Position numbers and translations under genes: made by a program. Shown here one piece after another: positions 44,826-54,098 of a DNA stretch of 64,000 nt. The notes below the pieces were generated by a model. The model saw only the letters and a program-made list of their open reading frames with translations, was not told where the DNA came from and did no database searches. The stretch is from positions 104,916,988-104,980,987 of the forward strand of contig NC_085140.1 of NCBI RefSeq assembly GCF_024139115.2, written 5' to 3'. How positions within the stretch are numbered: position 1 is the first letter of the stretch; every line of letters begins with the position of its first letter. The stretch comes from Armigeres subalbatus (Eukaryota; Arthropoda; Insecta; Diptera; Culicidae).

Positions 44826-45156
44826 CCCGAGCAGGAACGACGACCTCGATAACAGAAATTGGTATGATTTAGCCTTGCATAAGAGGTAAAATACTAAAAA
44901 ATAATACCAAAAACTTATATGCAGAATACTTGAGGCATACCATGCTTAGGTATTTAGGTAAACGAATAATAATTGGTTATGCATTTGGTACTGAAATTTA
45001 ATTTAATAACTGAGTTTGTTATGGCTTAAGTATTGTGCATATTAGTTTTTGGTATTATTCCTGTGGTATTTTACCTCTTATGCAGGGCTAGTTCATAACA
45101 GAGTATGGTATCAATAACAGAATTAAGTATTATTGAGCCAATTTCTCCTGCTCGGG
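44826..45156. mobile_element. MITE/foldback with CCCGAGCAGGA ends, 331 bp
   Basis: The ends CCCGAGCAGGA and TCCTGCTCGGG are perfect inverse copies. Further in, 44866-44945 and 45018-45095 are inverted arms of about 78 bp (GCATAAGAGGTAAAATAC / GTATTTTACCTCTTATGC, AATAATACCAAAAAC / GTTTTTGGTATTATT). Non-coding. Confidence 0.88.
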
Positions 45157-45239
45157 AACAGTATCAAAATAAATCTCTATTGCTTTGTAAAAATAGCTAA
45201 TTAGAGTTACACAATACATAGGCTATATGGCACATTGGT

Positions 45240-46462
45240 TTCCTTCTCAGCCCCACCGTTTCACCGTGGCATCTTCCAGTCGGCGTGTGTTGAATCGTCG
45301 TCCAATTTTTTCCTCCTGCCGACGAATCCGCGCAATGCGCAGGCGTATTTCGCCGATGAGAAGGTGATCATCAGACGCGATATCGGCACTACGTTTATTC
45401 CGTACATCAAGAAGGCTCCGTTTCCATTTTCGGCTGATGCAGATGTGGTCTATTTGATTTTCTGTAAAGCCGTCACGGGAGACCCACGTGACCTTGTGAA
45501 CCGGTCGATGAGGGAAGAGCGATCCCCCGATCACCATGTCGTTATTACCACAAAATTCTGCGAACAGCTCTCCGTTTTCGCTCATTTCTCCGAGACCATG
45601 GCGTCCCATAATGCGCTCATGGTTCGAGTTGTCGGATCCGATCTTCGCATTGTAGTCGCCCAAACAGATCTTGATATCACCCTTCGGAATTCTATCTACG
45701 ACGGCATTGAGTTGACTGTAGAAGTTCTCTTTGTCTTGCAGATCGGCAGCATCGGTTGGCGCATAACATTGGATTATAGTAAGGTTTCGGACCCGTGTTC
45801 TAAATCTGGCAACGATTATCCTTTCACTTATAGGTTCCCACTTCATAAGCGCAGAGTGTGCCTGGGCGCTTAGTAGGAAGCCAACTCCGCGATGCCGGGG
45901 AGCGTGTTTGACGGCGTTCTGTGTTCTCCAAAGTTTGGCCAACGGACTTCACTCAGTCCCAGGATCTCAAGCTTCATGCGGCGTGCCTCATTGGCAAGTT
46001 GTGCCAATTTACCCTGCTGGGCTAGGGTTAAAACGTTCCATGTTCCTATTCGTGTCCGTTGTTTCGCGCTAAGAGTCGTCGCCGTAAAATCAGTCCGTAT
46101 TCTTTCATTATCGGATTCTCGAACAAATTGATGTTTCGGGAACAGTAGGTTGTTTGCCCAAGGTTCCCTATCCACCGGGATGGGGCTGCCATCTTAGGTA
46201 TAGCTTCCGGGGAATAGCATTTCATACTCAGCCGCTGGATGCCAGAACAGACACTGTTGGAGCCGCACCTCCTTGGTGAACAGACGCTCGGTCAGTCGGG
46301 TCAAATTTGTTTAAAGTCCCACCCAACACCAGGACTAGGCTAGTGCGCTTTGAGCGGCACACGGTCGCTTTGATAGGGCCTGCTTGGGGACACATGCAGC
46401 TTTTTATAGGAGTTCAACAGAGCCCACTGTCGAACCCCACCACATCCTAGGCAGGCCCCACA
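45240..46462 (-). mobile_element. RTE-type LINE, 5' part only
   Basis: The leader at 46462-46307 is homologous to that of the element at 985-4062. The endonuclease ORF follows and stops abruptly at about 45240. The RT and 3' tail are missing. LINE copies normally lose the 5' end during reverse transcription, so a copy with an intact 5' end and no 3' end points to a later deletion. Confidence 0.82.
45247..46175 (-). pseudogene. RTE LINE endonuclease, broken
   Basis: Two overlapping pieces (46175-45870 and 45942-45247) form an apurinic-type endonuclease: RTRIGTWNVLTLAQQGKLA, LEILGLSEVRW, IIQCYAPTDAADLQDKENFY, CLGDYNAKIGSDN, ENQIDHICI and SDDHLLIGEIRL. The catalytic Glu, the Asn of GDYNAKIG and the Asp-His of SDDH are kept. 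A frameshift near 45900 and the truncation disable it. It is clearly diverged from the endonuclease at 2678-3931, so a different RTE family. Confidence 0.85.
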
Positions 46463-46639
46463 GGACGCACCCTCTCACTCTAGCTGATGTCAGAAGGACA
46501 ACAGTGCCCAGGCTGCACTACCAGCTAAGTACGCAACCCTTAGATGGCGGTCAATTGTCATCGGAAGACCCGTGGAAGCGTTAGTATTGGAACTTGTGAG
46601 GACCAGAGCTATGTTAGGCGCCCCTTCCCGGATGTCAAC

Positions 46640-47150
46640 TCACCATTTCGCAGCCCAATTGGGCCTATTGACTTCATTTATTTCTCTGTTAGGGTTTCGT
46701 CGCCAGGTGATTCTAGGTATGCCCCTGCTGCGATATCCTGCCAGATTCCAGCGCTTGCTTGCAAATTTCGTCTCCGCTCTTACGTAGTGTATGGAAGGCC
46801 TACGTCCATTCACACTGTGGAGTTGCTGTTGATATCGGATTTCGATGGCATCGTCGATGGGACTCAACATTCAGAATCCATTGACATCGGTTGATGAATA
46901 CTTGCAAATCTAAGAGATCTCTGCTAATGCGCACCAAGTATCACTGGCGTATAACATTACAGATTCCACGTTAGAGTTGAGTATTCGGGGTTTGGTGCCT
47001 TGCCTAGACCGCCGCCCAGCGTTGACTGACTTTGGTTTTCGACCTTCTCCACTGTTTGCCCGGCTACCGTGGAGTTGGAGTTGTTCACAACCAATGATTC
47101 GGTGTTGTTGATGTTGATGAAGGGAGCGTTCAACCAGGTCATTCAATTTA
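46640..47150 (-). pseudogene. LINE RT C-terminal end relic
   Basis: Minus-strand pieces give STVAGQTVEKVENQ (47085-47040), ILNSNVESVMLYASDTWCAL (46990-46930), LQVFINRC, ELHRRC-like HRRCHRNPIS and RSRGIPRITWRRN, ending near 46640. This is the thumb and C-terminal tail of a LINE polyprotein. It appears to be the family whose RT core is seen at 48430-48570 on the opposite strand. Stops and shifts are frequent. Confidence 0.72.
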
Positions 47151-48429
47151 CTTCACTGTTGCGTTAGTACTGCAGTAGCGTCATCTGGGTCGAGGTAGTA
47201 TGATTGCTCTATGGTGTTGGGCTGCAAGAGCGGTCCATGACTTTGTCGATTACTAGGGGCAATATTACGAGGGATATAATACATTCAGCCTTTCCTCACT
47301 TTAGCGATTATATTGTGTTGGACTCTTCTAGGGACGCCCCTGAATTAGGATAAATCGTCAAAACTCGAAGAAGTTATTTTAAGTAGTCGAACCAGTGTTT
47401 CACCTGATTTGTTGGATCTGACATGTCGCGTCTTTCACTGGCACCCACGGATTTGTCCTTGCTAAAATTAGGCGTCGTGAAATATCGTAAAGGAGGCGAT
47501 TATCGCCGGTTGTTGCGGCTTTCCTACCATCGTTGACCGGGGAGTCCACCCACGCCCACTTCTCCCGTATGCAGCCAACAGCGTTTGACTTACTTCTCTA
47601 GGACTAGTATTTGGCTTCTCTGGAAATGGATCAGCTGAAAATGGAGACGGTGCCTTCTTGAGTTCGTAATAAACGCACCAATGACATCGCGTTTGACTAT
47701 CATCTTATAATTGGCAAGATCCGACCACGCATTTTTTCCCGAGAGAATTCACTCGGGTGTTGATACACCATAGACCGACTACAAGATCCAGCTGTGAAGA
47801 GATCGTTCGTTGAAGAATATGGAACTCAGGTAGTGGATGCTCTGGAAGGTGGCAGCGTAAAATGCTTGGGCGGCGAAGAATGCTTTTATCGAATCCGGTG
47901 GGTGGGATCAACTTGGATGAGCTGCGCACTCAGCGAATAGAATGGATTACAGATGTTACCCGACTGGAGATTGAGAAGCGTATAGAATCAAAGGCTGAGG
48001 AACGGGAAGAAGCAGAGGAGTAAAGTACGAGTCCCGTCTACGGTATGTATCTCTGTAAGTGGGAGTCGGGCGTTGCTGCAGATAGGACAGGCTAGCGTGG
48101 GTGGTCATCCTGGCCGATGAAGAAAATATGGCTGCAACAACCGAAGATTATCGCCTCAATAACTCACTGACTTGGAAAGCTGAAATGTTGATTCGATCAC
48201 TTCGGACAGCTTCTTCAAGTCTCAGCCAGCGTTCTTCAAAAAGCAGCCAACCGAAGCATGAAATCCAAAGGCGCCCCCAACGTCGATTGGCAGTTGGTGG
48301 AGGAGACCCTATGCTGCCTGTGATGTCTGTCTGAATCATAAAAATCTGTTTGGCGCCCAGGGATGCAAGGGGTTTTCAAATAGGGTCAGAGCTTTGTATG
48401 ACCTCATTCGGGTAGTCGCTAATATGAGG
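47151..48429. other. Unannotated, probably old LINE sequence
   Basis: GC content and codon-like texture resemble LINE sequence, but I can read no convincing motif. It lies between two relics of one LINE family in opposite orientation. Confidence 0.3.
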
Positions 48430-48570
48430 CAAGGATGCACTGTTACTTCTCAGCGTAATCGAAAAGATCTTGGTGGGTGCGATTGATCGTGTACCATACC
48501 TTGAGCTGCTTTGGCAGTTTATTGTTGTGGAACATCTAGACTACTCCGATTTGGCTAATGAACACGAAAC
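48430..48570 (+). pseudogene. LINE reverse transcriptase core relic
   Basis: With one shift this reads MRQGCTVTSQ..., KILVGAIDRVPYLELLWQF and VVEHLDYSDLANEHET. These correspond to the RQGC, middle and ADD regions of a LINE RT, with the catalytic ADD decayed to ANE. It is very old. Confidence 0.6.
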
Positions 48571-48846
48571 GTTATATTAGTACTGCGATGGTCGTTAATG
48601 AGCTGACCGTATGCAACTTCGCGGCGAGACCACCTTCAACACCCACAGGACCAGGTGGTTGAGTTTCAACGGGAAAAGCTCCTCGAACTTTGCAGCAGCC
48701 TTTGGGTCGGCCATATATTGCAAGGTGCTTAGACGAAATCTGTAAGGATAGGATATAGAATATTTATGTCGATAGAGATATATGCTGGTATTTTCATTTA
48801 AAATACTCATTTAAAATACTCGCATGATTTTTTGTAATTGTACACT

Positions 48847-48975
48847 AGTTTCAGTTGATGCTTTAAGGTATAAATATGATGTTAAATACAACTTATCCTA
48901 AAATTTAGTTTAAAAAACCATTGAAATCAAAGATTTTCCTCAATAAAATTGACTCGCTTGTACCTACAGTGAAAC
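48847..48975 (+). repeat. Fragment of the MITE family at 24690-25130
   Basis: It matches 24776-24905: TTTCAGTTGATGC, AACTTATCCTAAAATTT, AAAACCATTGAAA, ATTTTCCTCAATAAAATTGA and CTCGCTTGTACCTA, with scattered changes. The terminal repeats are not preserved here. Confidence 0.7.
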
Positions 48976-48978
48976 AAA

Positions 48979-49349
48979 TGTACATAGCTCAGGAAGGTGA
49001 TCTGGTGTGATCTTAAGATCTGGTGTGCAAAGAAACGGAACCATCATGGCGGCTGCCGATGGGATGCACAGTAATGGCTAAAATACTATTTTTTTTAAAC
49101 GCACGAAAAGGCACCATTCCCGCTACGTGGATTAACCAAGGGTTTTATAAATAGCATCAGTATACTTTTGAGCATATCGTTTCGTCACTACAAGCCGAAG
49201 GTCTGCCTTTACATCTCCATTTACGTTCTCGTATTTTTGCTGATATCGGTTCAAAAAAAAAGATGAGGGAAAAGGTCTTCGCTGGATCTCAGTGAAAGGC
49301 TCGAAACATAAACCATAGACATTGTTTGAGCAATACCTACACCTACTGC
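48979..49349. other. Unannotated DNA
   Basis: No gene or sharp repeat seen. Confidence 0.3.
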
Positions 49350-49520
49350 AATTAAAAGATGATGATCAGACGGGATGACCGTTCTGCGTTTATTCCTGAT
49401 ATCCGGTATATCCGGATATCCGGTATATCAGGATATAAGGTTTCGTCTCCATTGTTGGTGAATTTGATTTTCAGTATGTCACAAGAAATGGACCTGTAGA
49501 GATGATGATCCGGAATCTTC
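49350..49520 (-). pseudogene. RTE LINE endonuclease relic
   Basis: GATGATCAGACGGGATGACC, TGCGTTTATTCCTGATATC and GAATTTGATTTTCAGTATGT align with 45366-45480 of the RTE endonuclease (same minus orientation), covering its last quarter. The short palindromic TATCCGG repeat at 49401-49437 expands within it. Confidence 0.6.
49401..49437. repeat. TATCCGG / CCGGATA palindromic micro-repeat
   Basis: GATATCCGGTATATCCGGAT followed by ATCCGGTATATCAGGATAT is almost self-complementary over 37 bases. It lies in the RTE relic and is absent from the related sequence at 45.4 kb. Confidence 0.8.
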
Positions 49521-51109
49521 TAATCACTACAACAGCCAACCAATATATGTTACACTTACAAGTCATTTTGGAAAATCTCATATTTCCAATTATAGAAAAC
49601 ATCTGAATGCATCCCAGATTGAACTTCTAGCAAGCGAACCACTTTGATCTAAGAATACCATATTATCTATTCACAAGTAATTCTGAGCTTGGTTGATTGT
49701 TAATCATCATAAATGGCCGAATAAATAAAAACCATCAATCAGTTTGTGTTACCGGTTGTTTGGTTCCATACCGGAGCTCTATTCCGTGTACATAATCTAA
49801 TAATAGCGCGCGAGAGCCCCATTATTCACGCTCTGTCCATCGAGCCAAAAGGCGCGCGCTTCTGATTCGAAGAAAGTGATTTTGTAAAAATAAACCACGA
49901 CCTCCACCCATAATCAACCGGCCCACCGCCAATCAGCACCTTCGCAGCAATAATGTATATATGCGACTATGATGCGAGCGATGCGGTACAGGCCAAAACA
50001 AACACACAAAATGTTTCTTCACGGGAGTTTGTTTGAAAACAGTTTGCTCATAGATATGCACCTCAAATTATTTCATTGAGCTTATGGTATAATTCAGGGT
50101 TTGGAATACATCTTCAAGTTACCCATTCGTTAGTTTTGTTTTTAAATTCCTATTCAACACATTCTCTATTGATAACTAGGCACTATTATACTATTTTTTT
50201 ACTTCATTGATTAGGACCATACAAATATTTGCCCAAAAATAATAATAAGTTCTTATATTCATTGGTTTCAAATTTCTAAATGTTTTGGGATATATAAACT
50301 ATGTAGGTTGATTATCTTGTTTTCTCACTAAGTTTAGTTTTTCAATGAGGAAGAAATAATTTGAGCATGATTTATCATACTCGAACTTCATCAGATTCAA
50401 ACGACATGAGATTTGAAATTTTGCACCCTGCTATCTTTACGTATGAAAATCGCTAGCAGCTCCGGTTTGCGGCGGCCGGCATTGGTGTGAGCCAGAGCCA
50501 TAAGTGCGATTATTCAATGAAGAAACGTGAACCCCATAAAGGGTTTACCTCTGGCTGCCCGGTGGCTATGCTTGTGACTTTGTGTGGCAAATTGATTTAG
50601 CGAAAATAGTGGAGCGTGTGTTTTCTTATTCAATTCAGGAGATCACGTAAATCATCGTTCCAGTGTTGGCTGCCTGCCTGACTGATAATATTTTATGAAT
50701 TGGTCGTCACAAGTTGTGGTTAGATCCAATGAAGCTGGCATTTGGATGCATGCCTTTCTTGAAACAAACTTTCGATGGAAGGCTTAGAGATCCATTTAGT
50801 TATGTATCATTCGACTCGGCAATTTCACCAACACACCTCTAATCGCAAGTGGATCACTTCGTTGAAACTGCTGTGCACCATCATAACCACTAATCTACTA
50901 GAAAATTATTGCATTTGTCATTTTGGCGTACGGCGTGGAATGCATGCTAAAGAATTAATACCTTCCCGCTGCTCACGACTTTTTTTTCTGGGATTTTAAT
51001 TCGAGCACTATTGAAACTGTATGTCACTCCGCCTCAGAAAGGATGTGCCTAAGTCAGCGTCCAATAGAACGCAAAGAGGGAAAGGATTTGGCTAAAAACC
51101 ATGCAGGCC
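49521..51109. other. Unannotated DNA
   Basis: No gene supported. Parts near 49790-50000 and 50450-50600 are GC-richer (GCGCGCGAGAGCCCC, CGGTTTGCGGCGGCCGGC) and could be regulatory or untranslated host sequence, but nothing specific can be read. Confidence 0.3.
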
Positions 51110-51770
51110 GAAAGTTGTTTGGCTTAGTTTACCATTTGCCCGAGCAGACCATTAGGCCAAAAGTCATTTGGCCGAAAAGGTTATTTTGCCAAATAGGACA
51201 TTTGGCCGAACAAGTCAAAGTCCGAATATGTCATTTCGCCAAATAGGTCATGTGATGTTTCACTTCTCACTTCTCAATAATCATTTCTTATTTCTTACTG
51301 CGAAAAGTGAGAAATGAGAAGTTAGAAATAATGAGTGAGAAAAGTTGCGAACTATTCGGCCGAATGACTTTTTGTTGGTCAAATGACCTATTCGGCCAAA
51401 TAACCTATGGGGCGGTAAGACGCGCGGCTACAAATCAAGACCATGCTGAGGGTGGCTGGGTTCGATTCCCGGTGCGATTCTAGGCAATTTTTGTATTGGA
51501 AAATGTCTCGACTTCCCTGGGCATAAAAGTATCATCGTGCTAGCCTCATGATATACGAATGCAAAAATGGTAACCTGGCTTAGAAACCTCGCAGTTGATA
51601 ACTGTGGAAGTGCTTAATGAACACTAAGCTGCGAGGCTGCTCCGTCCCAGTGTGGGGATGTAATGCCAAGAAGAAGAAGAAGAACCTATCCGGCCAAATG
51701 ACCTGTTCGGCCCAATGAATCTTGGCCAGATGGCTTTCAGCCAACTGGGTCAACCAAGCATCGTGGCCCA
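51110..51770. repeat. GGCCAAATGACCTATTC-type repeat region
   Basis: Short phrases CATTTGGCCGAA, TTGGCCGAACAAGTCA, TCATTTCGCCAAATAGG, AAATGACCTATTCGGCC and CCGGCCAAATGACCTGTTC recur in both orientations. They surround an imperfect hairpin (CACTTCTCACTTCTCAATAA / TTATTTCTAACTTCTCATTTC, 51260-51345). A SINE inserted at 51409 splits the right part. Confidence 0.7.
51409..51682 (+). mobile_element. Feilai-like tRNA-derived SINE, 274 bp
   Basis: The head has a perfect B box GGTTCGATTCC (51459-51469) and a weaker A box (TAAGACGCGCGG near 51416). The body contains CTTAGAAACCTCGCAGTTG, GTGGAAGTGCTTAATGAACA and GTGTGGGGATGTAATGCC, and the tail is (AAG)n. This body is what I know as the Feilai-type SINE of Aedes (family knowledge, not searched). 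A 7-bp duplication AACCTAT flanks it (51402-51408 and 51683-51689). Confidence 0.82.
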
Positions 51771-51854
51771 AATCAGCCAATCCATGGCAACGTTTGCATT
51801 TGGATTTTATTATTCCCATCTACGAAATATCTTTCTCATTCTAGTTGATTCCTA

Positions 51855-52390
51855 CACAAAGTGACTGTAAGTAATGTAGCAACCACCGTACGACTGCTAC
51901 GGGGGATTTTCTCAAGGTACGGACAGCCAGATACTCTTGTTATCGATAACGGGACGGGAAAAAATGGAATCACATTACGCAACAAATGGGATCATCCATC
52001 TAAAATCTGCTCCATACCACCCGCAGTCGAATGGTCTTGCAGAGCGGTTTGTAGATACGTTCAAACGATCAATGAAGAAAATCACAGCAGAGAGGGAAAC
52101 TCTTCGGATGGAACATCGAGCGTATCGGTGGCGTTATCTATAACATCTGGCTTATTTCGATGAAAGATTTGATACGATCCCATTGTAACCAGATGCGAAT
52201 ACGCCATGAGAAGAACGCAGATGGCAACAGTGAATCGACAAGCATAGTTTCCACTGTCAATACTCTTGGACAGTTGGGGTCTGCGCAACACCACACTTGA
52301 GCAGGGAAAGAAGCGATCAAGCACTAGCACTTTTGCCGGCTGATCTATTGGAGGACCTACAACCAGTTTAACAACAGCGTCAAAAAAAAA
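51855..52390 (+). pseudogene. Ty3/gypsy integrase relic
   Basis: 51861 onwards reads VSNVATTVRLLRGIFSRYGQ, then VIDNGT, the second part of an integrase core, followed in another frame (51937-52143) by LKSAPYHPQSNGLAERFVDTF with the catalytic Glu. About 20 residues between the two motifs are deleted or shifted. A possible C-terminal tail (DLIRSHCNQMRIRH) follows at about 52160-52200. The Juan element starts at its 3' edge. It is distinct from the gypsy relic at 8.6 kb. Confidence 0.75.
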
Positions 52391-52644
52391 ATCAGACCGC
52401 ATCGTGCTTTCGTGCTGTGCGGTTCTTTCTCTCTTTGCGGAAGGAAGTTAGCTATTTTAATTTCTACGGTGCTTCTTAGCGCTATTTGTGCCCACTGATC
52501 CCGTTACGATCTTTGCAAGGACCCGTGCCTTCGTTTTACGTTGGACCCGTTTGCGGAAGAAAAATTCCGACAAGCGGTGGTAATCCTGCAGGGACACCGT
52601 TCTGGGAAAAAACCTCTTAGAAGGTCACGTCTCCACGCTCAGCC

Positions 52645-54098
52645 ATGAGCATTAATAAAAACAAGAGGAAGGGGGAGTCTCTGAATTCTCCACTTCCTTC
52701 TAAGAAACAAGGTTTCAAGACCGTCCTGCCAAAGCGCGGAAAAATAGAAGGAAGCTGGAGAATTCAGATATTCCTTCTAACTCTAACATTGAAAATAATT
52801 CATCTCCTACCGAACAGAGCAATCAGTTCGAATTTATTAATGACGAAATTGAGCAAATCGAATCCTTCTCTAGTCCAGATGATTCGATTCATGTGAAGAA
52901 GCAAAGGATTCTGCCAATTGTGGTATCTGTTGCTGAGTTTTCTGGCATTCGTTATGAGATTTTGAGTAGCATTCAGGGGATCAAGGTTTCAATTCAGATT
53001 GCTAGGAAGGGTGACTGCCGCGTTTTGCCGGGATCGCTTTGACGATCGCAAACGTCTTCTTCAGTATTTAACTGAGAAGCGCCATAAATTCTTCACATAC
53101 GACGACAAAACTGAGCGATTGTTCAAAGTCGTCTTGAAAGGTCTCCCCAGTGATGATAAATCACTGGATGAGATTAAAATTGAAATTTCTCAATTACTTG
53201 GATTTTCACCAGTCCAAGTAATTAAGATGAAAAAGAAATTCCACTCTGGTACTTCCCAGAGGGGCATTTCTCAAGAATTTTATTTAGTTTTTTTTTGTGT
53301 CTTTATTAAAGAGAATTTTATTTAGTTTATTTTAACAAAAGTGAACTAAATAATATGAAAAGTTTGGAAAAGGCCTGTATTATGTCCCATGTCCGTGTTA
53401 CATGGGAACATTTCCGCAGGCCTGGGGGACATTTCCAAAACCCCACCCAGTGCCGTAAGTGCCAAAAGTGGGGTCATGGAACCAAACATTGTCACATGGA
53501 TGCTAAATGCATGATTTGTGGTGGAACCTCTCACGCCAAGGACGCATGTCCTGTGAGAGAAGATTCCAATAAATTTAAATGTGCAAATTGTGGGGGCAAT
53601 CATAAATCCAATTTCTGGGAATGCCCTTCACGCAAAAAAGTTTTGAATTCCCGTGCAAAATTGATGGCGGGAAATTCCAATCGGATCCCAGATTCGACGG
53701 GTAGAAATTTTTCAAACGCTCAAATTTCGAAACCAGTTACCGGTCGAGCAATTCATACCCACCACAATTCACAAACAAATTTTGTCGCTCGTCAACGGGT
53801 AGCAAGCACTTCAGTAAATTCCAATTTTTCAAATGTACCTACGAATGCAAACATCGCTGCTGGTACACAAAATTTCTCTTCTCAAAATGAGGTTTATACC
53901 CATGTCCCAACGGAAAATAATGGTCATGTTGCCGATTCAGGTAGCATGACTGCTTCCGATTTTGATTTTTTAACTGAACAATTGCATCACATGATTGATG
54001 CAATGTTCAAAGCAAATACCATACCAGAAGCTGTTCAGGTTGGTATAAAGTACACACAAAAAATTGTTATCGGACTCTGTTTTAATGGATCTAAATAA
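52645..54098 (+). pseudogene. Juan ORF1, gag-like nucleic-acid-binding protein, broken
   Basis: ATG at 52645 opens a Lys/Ser-rich N-terminus (KKQGFKTVLPKRG). Frameshifts at about 52745 and 53035 precede the RNA-binding middle (RLLQYLTEKRHKFFTYDDK, 53040-53110). After a small direct duplication (53275-53325) come three zinc knuckles: CRKCQKWGHGTKHC, CMICGGTSHAKDAC and a variant CANCGGNHKSNFWEC (53450-53625). The C-terminal part is Asn/Thr-rich. ORF1 coats the element RNA. Its stop at 54096-54098 overlaps the ORF2 start. Confidence 0.85.
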
